Shown in pieces: positions 29,760 to 37,771 of a stretch of 61,521 bases of DNA. Position 1 is the first letter of the stretch; each line of letters opens with the position of its first letter. A program made the position numbers and the translations under genes. The notes beneath the pieces were generated by a model, which made no database searches, had not been told where the DNA came from, and worked only from the letters and a program-made list of their open reading frames with translations. The stretch comes from Accumulibacter sp. (GTDB taxonomy: Bacteria > Pseudomonadota > Gammaproteobacteria > Burkholderiales > Rhodocyclaceae): positions 1-61,521 of the forward strand of contig NZ_JAMTDX010000105.1 in assembly GCF_023806625.1 (NCBI RefSeq), given 5' to 3'.

Positions 29760-30044
29760 TTGCAGTCAAATCGCGGACTTCGCCCCGACGGGGTCCACCA
29801 AGCCGGGCGGCTCATGCGGGCGGATTGTGGGAGGGTGGTGCAGGTCGACTTCCCCGCACCGGACGAGGACATGCTCGAGGGCCTCGGCGTCAGCCTCGGG
29901 TACGCGATCCGCCATTCGACGTGGCGTGTCTGGTTGGCAACCGGGGATCGAGTGACTGTCGAAAGTCAGGGTCACCGGGTTCGCGAGGTGTGGCCAGTCG
30001 CGGACGGCTCGGAATTCCGCGCGACCCTCACCCGGATCACTTGA
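29760..30044 (+). CDS. Hypothetical small protein
   Basis: A 94-codon frame. The part after residue 24 (CGRVVQVDFPAPDEDM, then GLGVSLGYAIRHSTWRVW and VTVESQGHRVREV) has balanced, protein-like composition, so a shorter start at the ATG at 29814 or GTG near 29835 may be real. I do not recognise a family. It converges with, and overlaps by eight bases, the pRiA4b-ORF3-like gene. Confidence 0.35.
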   Translation: MQSNRGLRPDGVHQAGRLMRADCGRVVQVDFPAPDEDMLEGLGVSLGYAIRHSTWRVWLATGDRVTVESQGHRVREVWPVADGSEFRATLTRIT

Positions 30045-30642
30045 CCCAGCCGTTCCAGAGCATGCGGTCGATCGCCGCTCCCGCCGCGGCTCGGTCGAAG
30101 CGGGCGGGGTCGAAGTCGAGTCCAGCCCAGGTCCGGAGGTCCTCGGTCTCCTTGCCGTAAGGGTCGTGCTCCCAGCGCTCCAGGAACTCCTGGTAGGCAC
30201 CGATACCCCCGGCATCTTCAGGCGGGCAGGCGCGTTCTCCACCCGCGATCCCGGCGATAAGTCCCTCGCCATAGCGATCGTCACCCTGCCTCACTTGCTC
30301 GACGCTCAGGCGATGCTCCCAGCTATCGCCAAAGTCGTAGAGATAGGTGAAGGTGCTGCCGGTGCCGAGCAGGCGATTGAGACGGACGTTCTTCTCGATG
30401 GCGGTGGGTCGGTCGGGGTTGTCGTACTCCGGATCCGGCACGCCGATGCTCTGTTCGCCGACCCGAAACTCGTGCAGGTGTGCGTCGTGCCAGCCCATGG
30501 CCGCCTGAATGACGTGGTGGAGCGTGGCGAAGCTCGCGTGATCACTGATCACGATCCGGCGCCAGATCAGCGGCTTGCTATCGACGAGTTCGATCTTCAC
30601 GATGAAGAGCCTCGCGGAGGTCTTCTTGCGCGTGGTGGCCAC
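30037..30642 (-). CDS. pRiA4b ORF-3-like (IS1096 ORF-3-like) protein
   Basis: A 201-residue protein from a GTG at 30642 behind AAGAAGGGATC. It has the family pattern: VKIELVDSKPLIWRRIVI (11-28), HHVIQAAMGWHDAHLHEF (~38-55), YLYDFGDSWEH (~100-110) and a C-terminal DPYGKETEDLRTWAG with DFDPARFD. The family occurs on plasmids and in mobile regions; function unknown. Intact, amid degraded mobile and toxin-antitoxin genes. Confidence 0.88.
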   Translation of the reverse strand: MATTRKKTSARLFIVKIELVDSKPLIWRRIVISDHASFATLHHVIQAAMGWHDAHLHEFRVGEQSIGVPDPEYDNPDRPTAIEKNVRLNRLLGTGSTFTYLYDFGDSWEHRLSVEQVRQGDDRYGEGLIAGIAGGERACPPEDAGGIGAYQEFLERWEHDPYGKETEDLRTWAGLDFDPARFDRAAAGAAIDRMLWNGWVK

Positions 30643-30807
30643 GGTAGATCCCTTCTTGGGTGTTGGTCGCCATTCTACGCGACCTTGGCCGATGCCCCAA
30701 TCGATCCGCGAAGTGATCCTGCAGGCGCTGATGACCACGCTTGCACCGGTCGCCGCGGCGCACGGTGCGCGCTTGCTCCGTTCGACGGACCCTCCGGTCC
30801 CCGGCAG

Positions 30808-31588
30808 TAGGTCAAGCTCGTCGAGTCCCACCACCGCGACGCGGCCGGGGTGTCCCGCGAGCGGGTGATCGCCACCCTCGGGCGCATCGAAGCCGTGCGC
30901 ACCGGCGGCGCCGACTCGCTGGTCATCGGCCTGCTGCGCGCGGCCGGCCGACTCCCGAAGAGGGCATCGGCGAGGTCGGCTTTGCCTCGGCGCTGTCCGG
31001 CGGCGACACGTGGTTGCTCACCGCACTGTGGCAGGAGCTGGGATTCGCCGACGCCTTTCGTCGGCTGCTGCGCAACCGCCGGCAGTTCGATGCCGAAAAG
31101 CTGCTCCGGGTGATGGTCTTCAACCGGCTCTGTGACCCGGAATCCAAACTCGGCATCCTGCGCTGGCTCGAGGGGACCCGGGTTCCCGAGGTCAGCAGCG
31201 AGTCGGTGACCCACCAGCAGTTCCTGCGCACGATGGACACCCTGGCCGAGCACGCCGACCGGCTGGACCAGGCCCTGGCCGGCCTGTTGCGGCCATTGCT
31301 CGATCAGGAACTGGCGATCGTCTTCTACGACCTGACGACGATCCGCAGCGAAGGGGGAAGCGAGCAGTCGGCGGACCTGCGCCACAACACGGTCGCCTGC
31401 GCGATGAGCGGATCGCGGCGCTCGAAGCGGATGCGCCGCGCTGGGCCGGGGAGCTCGATGCCCAGGAGGCGGGCCAGCCGGCTCGCGGCAGAACGCCCTC
31501 GGACTCTGTGGAACGATGGCGCGTTTCTACCGCGCGGTCGCCGATGTGCATCTGGCGCACATCGTCAAGGTCGACCTGTCGTCGGAGG
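30808..31588 (+). pseudogene. IS1634-family transposase remnant
   Basis: Pieces of one transposase occur in order but in different frames. VKLVESHHRD...SRERVIATLGRIE and SLVIGLLRAAGR (30811-30955) come first. TWLLTALWQELGFADAF, VMVFNRLCDPESKLGILRWLEG and IVFYDLTTIRSEGG (to ~31385) follow in another frame. After an internal deletion come ERIAALEADAPRWAGELDAQ and ARFYRAVADVHLAHIVKVDL. These match the order in IS1634-family proteins. The start is missing, at least three frame breaks and one deletion are needed, and the 3' end is cut by an IS66-type end at 31589. Confidence 0.75.
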
Positions 31589-32100
31589 GTAACCGACAAG
31601 CCTGCGGCGTTCCCCCGACCCGCCTACGGAGCCTGACGATGCAACGGAGAGCGCAGCGCGTTCGGGGCGAAGAGCGCCTTCCAGCAGCGCGGCGTGATTT
31701 CGGAGACGCGGTCTGCTGGGTGCTGGCCGACGCGTTGCAGGACATCGACCAGGCAGTCGTAGCGCTTCATCCCGTGCAGCCGACGGGTGACGATCGGGCT
31801 CTGCCGGATTCCGACGTGCCGGGCACCGAGGCCGGTCCAGCAGAACATCCAGTTCTTTCGACCCATGGGGATCGCACGCAGGGCCCGTTCGAGGTGATCC
31901 GTGTCGATCGGCACGTCCGGGTCGGTGAGGAACACCTCCAGGCCGAGGCGGCGATCGCGGGCGCAAGCCAGAGCCCTGGTCAGCGGATTGCTCGGGAGCA
32001 GTCCCTGCGCCGCGCAGCGTTCATCGATCCAGGCGAAGAAGCGCTCGACGATCGGCTTGGCCTGCGCCAGCCGACGATCCTGAATTCCTCTGTCGGGCCT
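31589..32100 (-). mobile_element. IS66-family remnant with C-terminal transposase fragment
   Basis: The minus strand encodes the C-terminal part of an IS66 TnpC transposase: AKPIVERFFAWIDERCAAQGLLPSNPL, then TDPDVPIDTDHLERAL, PMGRKNWMFCWT and VDVLQRVGQHPADRV, ending at a TGA at 31624-31626. Sequence 31589-31610 begins GTAACCGACAAGCC, resembling an IS66 end, and starts exactly where the IS1634 homology stops. The front of the element is missing. Key runs are given in parts; the coding fragment spans about 31624-32090. Confidence 0.75.
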
Positions 32101-32332
32101 TGACCGGCATGGGCAAAGGATAGAACTGGCAAAGGGTTACGGCCGATCTTCATGACTGCGACGCAGTGCCCTCGGGGTGGCTTCAAGGCGTCCGGAAAAG
32201 CCTGTGTTCATAGCGAGTCAGTCGCGATCGAGCCGGACCCCTAGCGTCCGGCACGAACTTGGCGGTATGCTCGCCTTCCTTCGCCTGCTGCGCTCGCCAG
32301 CCTCGATCAACGAAAAAGAACGGGAGATCACC

Positions 32333-33478
32333 TTGCCTGCATTGCTGCCGCAACCCGACCCGGACGGTCTGCTCGAATACTCGGTCGTGTATACGGACCG
32401 TTCGCTGAATCACATGTCGCAGCGCTTGCAGGGCGTGATGCGCGACATCTCGCGGATTCTCCGCTCGGTATACAACGGGACGACGGCGATCGTCGTTCCC
32501 GGCAGCGGTTCGTTCGGCATGGAGGCCGTCGCCCGGCAGTTCGCTACCGATCGCAAGTGCCTGATCATCCGCAACGGCTGGTTCAGTTACCGGTGGAGCC
32601 AGATTCTCGAGATGGGACGGATCGCGTCGGAGACGATCGTCCTCAAGGCGCAGCGGATCGGCGACGAGCGGCATGCGCCGTTCGCGCCGCCGGCGATCGA
32701 CGAGGTCGTCGCGCAGATTCACGCGGCGAAACCGGACGTCGTCTTCGCACCGCACGTCGAGACCGCTTCGGGAATGATCCTCCCGCCGGACTACCTGCGC
32801 GCGCTCGGCGAGGCGGTGCGCGCCGTCGACGGCCTGTTCGTGCTCGACTGCGTGGCTTCGGGCGCGATCTGGGTGGACATGGTCGCCCATGACGTCGATG
32901 TGCTGATCAGCGCCCCGCAGAAGGGCTGGACCGGGCTGCCGTGCTGCGCGCTGGTCGTGCTCGGCGAGCGTGCGCGCGAGCGGATCGAGGCGACGACGAG
33001 CACGAGTTTCTCGTGCGACCTCAAGAAGTGGATGCAGATCATGGAAGCCTACGAGCGAGGCGGCCACGCCTACCACGCGACGATGCCCACCGACACGCTG
33101 GCCGCGCTGCGCGACGTGATGCGCGAGACCGAGAACTACGGTTTCGAGCGCGTGCGCCAGGAGCAGCAGGAAGTCGGTCTGCGGGTGCGCGCGCTGCTCA
33201 CCGGCAAGGGTTTTCCGAGCGTCGCCGCCGAGGGTTTCCAGGCGCCGGGAGTCGTCGTCAGCTACACCGACGACCCCGAGATCCAGTCGGCCCGCAAGTT
33301 CGCCACGATCGGCGTCCAGACGGCCGCCGGCGTGCCGCTGCAGTGCGACGAGCCGGAGGATTTCAGCACCTTCCGGATCGGCCTGTTCGGCCTCGAGAAG
33401 CTGCACAACCCAGATCGCACGGTGCGCAATCTCGCCGACGCGCTGGCGCGCCTGCCGGCTTCCGAGGAGGCAGGCTGA
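32333..33478 (+). CDS. Class V aminotransferase (alanine-glyoxylate/serine-pyruvate type)
   Basis: The 381-residue PLP enzyme starts at a TTG behind GGGAGATCA; family members begin LLP.VDPDGLLEYSVVYTDR-like, so the longer in-frame ATG at 32267 seems unlikely. Visible motifs are VVPGSGSFGMEAVARQF, HVETASGMILP, LDCVASGAIWVDM and SAPQKGWTGLP with the PLP lysine (~residue 196). It may transaminate alanine or serine with glyoxylate; exact substrate unknown. Intact in a region of pseudogenes; the DUF3375 remnant abuts its stop codon. Confidence 0.9.
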   Translation: MPALLPQPDPDGLLEYSVVYTDRSLNHMSQRLQGVMRDISRILRSVYNGTTAIVVPGSGSFGMEAVARQFATDRKCLIIRNGWFSYRWSQILEMGRIASETIVLKAQRIGDERHAPFAPPAIDEVVAQIHAAKPDVVFAPHVETASGMILPPDYLRALGEAVRAVDGLFVLDCVASGAIWVDMVAHDVDVLISAPQKGWTGLPCCALVVLGERARERIEATTSTSFSCDLKKWMQIMEAYERGGHAYHATMPTDTLAALRDVMRETENYGFERVRQEQQEVGLRVRALLTGKGFPSVAAEGFQAPGVVVSYTDDPEIQSARKFATIGVQTAAGVPLQCDEPEDFSTFRIGLFGLEKLHNPDRTVRNLADALARLPASEEAG

Positions 33479-33479
33479 C

Positions 33480-33896
33480 GCTGACTTCGCCACGCTGGAA
33501 CTGCTGCGCCAGAACCACCCGGCGTGACGGCTGCTGCGCTCGGATCATGCGTCGCTGCTGGCGAGCTTCCTGTAGCGCGTGTTCGTCGCTCCAGACCGGC
33601 GGCTGATCAGTCAGGCACACCTCGCCGAAGCGCTCGAAGACGAACTCTACGCGCTGCGCGCGCATCTGCCGCAGGTCGAGTCGTTCCGGATGGACCGCGC
33701 GACGCTGCTCGCCGGACAGGCGCAATGGGGCGAGGAAGAGAAGCCCGTGCAGCGCGAACTGACTCGCCTGACCGATGACGAGCGTGCGTCGTACGACGAT
33801 CTGCGCGACAATCGGCTCGCCAGGCATCTGCGCCTCGAGCAGGAGAGGATCGGCTTCGGCCGGGTCGAGCAGGCGCTGGCCGATCTGCTGGCCTGA
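33480..33896 (+). pseudogene. DUF3375 (Wadjet JetA-type) remnant with in-frame stops
   Basis: One frame reads ADFATLELLRQNHPA-stop-RLLRSDHASLLASFL-stop-RVFVAPDRRLISQAHLAEALEDELYALRAHLP. This is the N-terminus of DUF3375 proteins, the JetA/MksF-like subunit of Wadjet anti-plasmid systems, with stops at 33525-33527 and 33573-33575 and no start codon. After about residue 50 the similarity ends and the frame continues with a different charged segment (EEEKPVQRELTRLTDDERASYDD...) of unknown origin, implying a deletion fusion. No jetB, jetC or jetD is in the window. Confidence 0.6.
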
Positions 33897-33968
33897 GCGG
33901 GCGGCGCCGGCGAAGTGCCCGAACTGGTCTGATCATGCGCTGCCCTTCACGCCTCCAGGGAATCCACG

Positions 33969-34595
33969 ATGACCGCTCCCTCGTCTTTCGATGACCGCGC
34001 GCAAAGCTGGGACGCCGATCCGGCGAAACACGAACGGGCGGAGGCAGTCGCCGCGGCACTGCGCAGGCGGATTCCGCTGTCGAGCGCCTGGCAGGCGCTC
34101 GAGTACGGCTGCGGGACCGGGCTGTTGAGTTTCGCCCTGCACGCCGATCTGGGCCGGATCACGCTGGCCGACAACTCGCCGGGGATGCTCGCCGTGCTCG
34201 ACCGCAAGATCGCCGCGGCCGGGCTGACGCACCTGCATCCGGTCGACGTCGATCTGCTGACCGCTCCGCTTCCCGCAGAGCGCTACGAGCTGATCTACAG
34301 CCTGATGACGCTTCATCATGTCGCCGACGTCGCCCGGCTGCTGCGCATCTTCCACGAACTGCTGCGGCCCGGCGGCTGGCTGGCGATCAGCGATCTGGAC
34401 GCTGAGGACGGGTCGTTTCACGGTTCCGGCTTCACCGGTCACAACGGTTTCGACCGCGGCGCACTTCGGGCGCAACTGACCGAGGCCGGCTTTTGCGGCG
34501 TCGATTTCTGCACCGCCTACGTGATCAGGAAGACGACTGACCAGGGTTCGCGGGACTACCCGCTGTTCCTGGCGGTGGCGACCCGGCCAGGCTGA
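33969..34595 (+). CDS. Class I SAM-dependent methyltransferase
   Basis: A 208-residue methyltransferase with SAM motif I LEYGCGTGLLSFAL (~43-56), motif II region ITLADNSPGML, and ELIYSLMTLHHV plus LLRPGGWLAISDLD. The substrate cannot be inferred. Its last ~70 bases overlap the convergent membrane protein gene on the minus strand. Confidence 0.9.
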   Translation: MTAPSSFDDRAQSWDADPAKHERAEAVAAALRRRIPLSSAWQALEYGCGTGLLSFALHADLGRITLADNSPGMLAVLDRKIAAAGLTHLHPVDVDLLTAPLPAERYELIYSLMTLHHVADVARLLRIFHELLRPGGWLAISDLDAEDGSFHGSGFTGHNGFDRGALRAQLTEAGFCGVDFCTAYVIRKTTDQGSRDYPLFLAVATRPG

Positions 34596-35019
34596 CCGCG
34601 GGCATTCCCGATGGCTCCTTCGGCGAAGCCGCTGCCGGAGGTCGGTCGGGCCTGCGCCGAAGGCACGCGATGCACCAGACGGCCATTCCGCCGTGGATCA
34701 CGGCGACCGGCCACAGGCCAATGGCCGAGACGTGCGAGACGAGAGCGGTCGTCAGAACCAGCCCGACGGCGGACGCGTTGTAGAGGAGCATGGCGACCGC
34801 CAGGCCTCGGGCCGCCGGAGACCCGGCGTCACGACGCGCAAACCAGCACGCAAGACCGATCGCTGTGAGCGCGGATCCCGGGAGGCGGGCGAGGGCCATC
34901 CCGCCCGGACCGTCCAGCGTCGTGCCGAAGAACGCCCCGACCTGAAACAACGGCGCGACGAAGAATGCCAGTCCGGCCGGGATCTCCAGGAGGGCGGAGA
35001 CAATGAAGAACCTTCTCAT
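34525..35019 (-). CDS. Small membrane protein of unknown function
   Basis: A 164-residue protein with four predicted membrane helices (about residues 5-22, 42-62, 72-92 and 96-114) and a proline-rich tail. The ATG at 35019 starts MRRFFIVSALLEIPAGLAFF; upstream in-frame codons are not family-like. It lies 25 bases after the sulfatase stop on the same strand, so it is probably co-transcribed with it. Its 3' end overlaps the methyltransferase gene. Confidence 0.65.
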   Translation of the reverse strand: MRRFFIVSALLEIPAGLAFFVAPLFQVGAFFGTTLDGPGGMALARLPGSALTAIGLACWFARRDAGSPAARGLAVAMLLYNASAVGLVLTTALVSHVSAIGLWPVAVIHGGMAVWCIACLRRRPDRPPAAASPKEPSGMPAVSLAGSPPPGTAGSPANPGQSSS

Positions 35020-35044
35020 CGGCACAGCTCCCGGGCCGCCGGAT

Positions 35045-37495
35045 TCACTGCGCGATGGCGGCAGCACGTTCCGCTGCCGCGATTCGCCGCTGGTCGGCGG
35101 GGGTCAACTTCGCCGGCTGTGAATCGACCACCAGCTTCCTGATCGTGCCCGTGAAGCGGTTGGGCGCGGCGTAGGCTTGGCTCACCGGAGAACCCGAGTC
35201 TTCGCCAACGTCGAACGTCTCGTCCGTCGAGTACTTGCCAACCCAGGCGGTGGCCTCGAGACGCCCTTGGCCGACCTTCGTGTCGTTTACGAAGAGCGAG
35301 ACCGTCGCGCCCTTACCCAGGCCGCGGCCGTCGTAGAGGAATTCCACACGGACGACGTTCGCGCCAGGCTCCAGCGGTTGCTGGCCGGCCACGATCGTGT
35401 GGCGCACAGAGTAGTAGTTGTACTCGTAGACCGGTAGCCGGTCCTTGACGTAAAGCGAGAAGCCAAGCGCCGCTCCGCCGGTCGCCGCCACGACGCCTTC
35501 CGCTCCGCCCCTGGGAATGTCGAGGTAGGCGGTGATCGTGTGCGACCTGTTCTGCGTCGGCGCGGCCGAGCTGTCGGCGATGCGCGCGCCCTGGTAGTAG
35601 GTGAATGTGGTTCGGCCCGCGATCAGGCTGGGACGCATCGCCGGGTTCATGCGTTCGGCAATCCTGTCGTCCAGTGGCAGCACCTGGTACTTCCGGGCCT
35701 CAACCCAGAACGCCTCCTGCAGTTCCTCGAGCTTGTCGGGATACTTGGCGGCCACGTCGCTGTACTGGCTGTAGTCGCTTCTCAGGTCGTAGAGTTCCCA
35801 GGTGTCTTCTTCGAATCCCCGCGAGCCCCCGGCGCCCGTGATCCAGGGAAGCCGGCCGTGGCGGACGCTGGCCATCCACCCGTCCTTGTACAGCGCCCGG
35901 TTCCCGAGCAGCTCGAAGTATTGCAGCTTGCGGGTACCTTCGGCGCCCGCGTCGTCGAAGCTGTAGACCATGCTCACGCCTTCGATCGCTTTCTGCGCGA
36001 CGCCATTGACCATCGTCGGTTCCGGGATCCCCACGGCCTGCAGGATGGTCGGCACGACGTCGATCACGTGGTGGAACTGCCAGCGGATGCCGCCCGCGTC
36101 CTTGATCCGGTCAGGCCACGCGATCACCAGCGGGTTGCGGATGCCGCCGAAGTGCGAGGCCACCTGCTTGCCCCACTGGAACGGCGTGTTCGTCGCCCAG
36201 GCCCAGCCGACCGGAAAGTGGTTGTACGCCTTCGGGCCGCCGATCTCGTCGAGGTGCCGGACGTTCCAGGCCGTCTCCTCCGGGATGCCGCCAATCGCCG
36301 CCAGTTCGTTGAACGCACCGAGCAGCGTCCCTTCCATCGAGGAGCCATTGTCGCCGATCATGCAGAAGATCAGCGTGTTGTTCAGCTGCCCGGTCTGGTC
36401 CAGGGCGTCGAGGATTCGGCCAATCTCGTAGTCGGTCTGCGCGGCGAAGCCGGCAAACGCCTCCATCAGCCGCGCCGCCACCTTCTTCTGATCGAGCGTC
36501 AGGGAGTCGTACGCCGGTATCGCCTTGGGTCTCGGCGTGAGCTTCGTGTCCGCCGGGATCACTCCCAGCTTGAGCTGCCGCTGGTAGGTCTCCTCGCGGT
36601 ACTTGTCCCAGCCTTGGTCGAACTGCCCCTTGAACTTGTCGATCCACTTCTTGGGAACGTGATGCGGAGCGTGCATCGCGCCGGGAGCGAAATAGATGAA
36701 GAGCGGCCGGTCGGGAGTGACCGACTTCTGCCGGTAGATCAGCTTGACGGCCTCGTCCGCGAGCGCGTCGTTGAGCGTGTAATGTCCCTCGCGTCCCTTG
36801 GGAACCTCCATCGCAATGCGCTCGTTGTTCCGGAACAGGCCGGGGGCCCACTGGTTCGCCTCGCCGCCGACGAAGCCGAAGAAGTGATCGAAGCCCTGCA
36901 GGATCGGCCACCGGTCGTACGGTCCGGCGATGCTCGTCTCCCAGTCGGGCACGTTGTGGTTCTTGCCATACCACGCGGTGCTGTAGCCGTTCTGCCGGAG
37001 CACCTCTGCAACGAGCGCCGTGCTCTTCGGGATCTGGCCGGTGTATCCCGGGTAACCGGTGCCCATCTCGGTGATTACGCCGGCGCCTGCCGAGTGGTGG
37101 TTGCGCCCCGTGAGCAACGCGGCTCGGGTCGGCGAGCAGAGCGCCGTGGTGTGGAACCTCGTGTAGCGCAGGCCCATCTTCGCCAGCCTGTCCACGCTCG
37201 GAGTCGGGATCTGCCCGCCGAAGGTGCCCCACGCGCCGTAGCCGACGTCGTCGATCACGATCAGCAGAACGTTGGGGGCGCCGGCCGGGGCTGCCGGGAC
37301 GGCGATGACGTCCGGCTGTGAGTCCTTGTAGGTCTGCCCGATCCTCGCTTTGGAGGGTGGCTCCGGTCTCGGCAGGACGGTCTGCGGCACGTCCTGGGCC
37401 AGCACGCCGACGGCCAGCATGGCGGCCGCGGCAATCCCTGCGTACCCGGCGAGCAATGCTCCAATACCGCGACGCCTGCTTTCTTTCAGTGGCAT
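35045..37495 (-). CDS. Arylsulfatase (type I, formylglycine-dependent), exported
   Basis: The 816-residue protein has a signal sequence (residues 1-33; SRRRGIG suggests possible Tat export) and a sulfatase domain with LLIVIDDVGYGAWGTFG (metal-binding DD), LCSPTRAALLTGR (CxPxR, Cys converted to formylglycine), AWYGKNHN and a C-terminal FCMIGDNGSSMEG metal site. The last ~150 residues form a beta-rich extension. Such enzymes release sulfate from aryl or alkyl sulfate esters in the periplasm. No formylglycine-generating enzyme is encoded nearby, so maturation must be supplied elsewhere. Confidence 0.93.
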   Translation of the reverse strand: MPLKESRRRGIGALLAGYAGIAAAAMLAVGVLAQDVPQTVLPRPEPPSKARIGQTYKDSQPDVIAVPAAPAGAPNVLLIVIDDVGYGAWGTFGGQIPTPSVDRLAKMGLRYTRFHTTALCSPTRAALLTGRNHHSAGAGVITEMGTGYPGYTGQIPKSTALVAEVLRQNGYSTAWYGKNHNVPDWETSIAGPYDRWPILQGFDHFFGFVGGEANQWAPGLFRNNERIAMEVPKGREGHYTLNDALADEAVKLIYRQKSVTPDRPLFIYFAPGAMHAPHHVPKKWIDKFKGQFDQGWDKYREETYQRQLKLGVIPADTKLTPRPKAIPAYDSLTLDQKKVAARLMEAFAGFAAQTDYEIGRILDALDQTGQLNNTLIFCMIGDNGSSMEGTLLGAFNELAAIGGIPEETAWNVRHLDEIGGPKAYNHFPVGWAWATNTPFQWGKQVASHFGGIRNPLVIAWPDRIKDAGGIRWQFHHVIDVVPTILQAVGIPEPTMVNGVAQKAIEGVSMVYSFDDAGAEGTRKLQYFELLGNRALYKDGWMASVRHGRLPWITGAGGSRGFEEDTWELYDLRSDYSQYSDVAAKYPDKLEELQEAFWVEARKYQVLPLDDRIAERMNPAMRPSLIAGRTTFTYYQGARIADSSAAPTQNRSHTITAYLDIPRGGAEGVVAATGGAALGFSLYVKDRLPVYEYNYYSVRHTIVAGQQPLEPGANVVRVEFLYDGRGLGKGATVSLFVNDTKVGQGRLEATAWVGKYSTDETFDVGEDSGSPVSQAYAAPNRFTGTIRKLVVDSQPAKLTPADQRRIAAAERAAAIAQ

Positions 37496-37771
37496 GAGGC
37501 CGTCCCCTTTCTTGCGCTACTGGATATTCGCTGGCGCTCGCTCTGGTATTGCCGCACCATCCTGGCAATGTACGGCAAGTGCGCATGCCGGTCCGGATGC
37601 TCCCCCGGTTCTTCGATGCGCCATGCGCATCGATCGAGGCGACGCGGGCCACAGCGCTTGAAGGTTGGCCAAGAACTGTTTGCCCTGTCCGAAATTGTCG
37701 TCGAAATGGTCGCCCTTGGTCCCGAGCTCGAATGTTGAATGGCGTGACGCGGCTTTCCGGCGATTCTGCAA

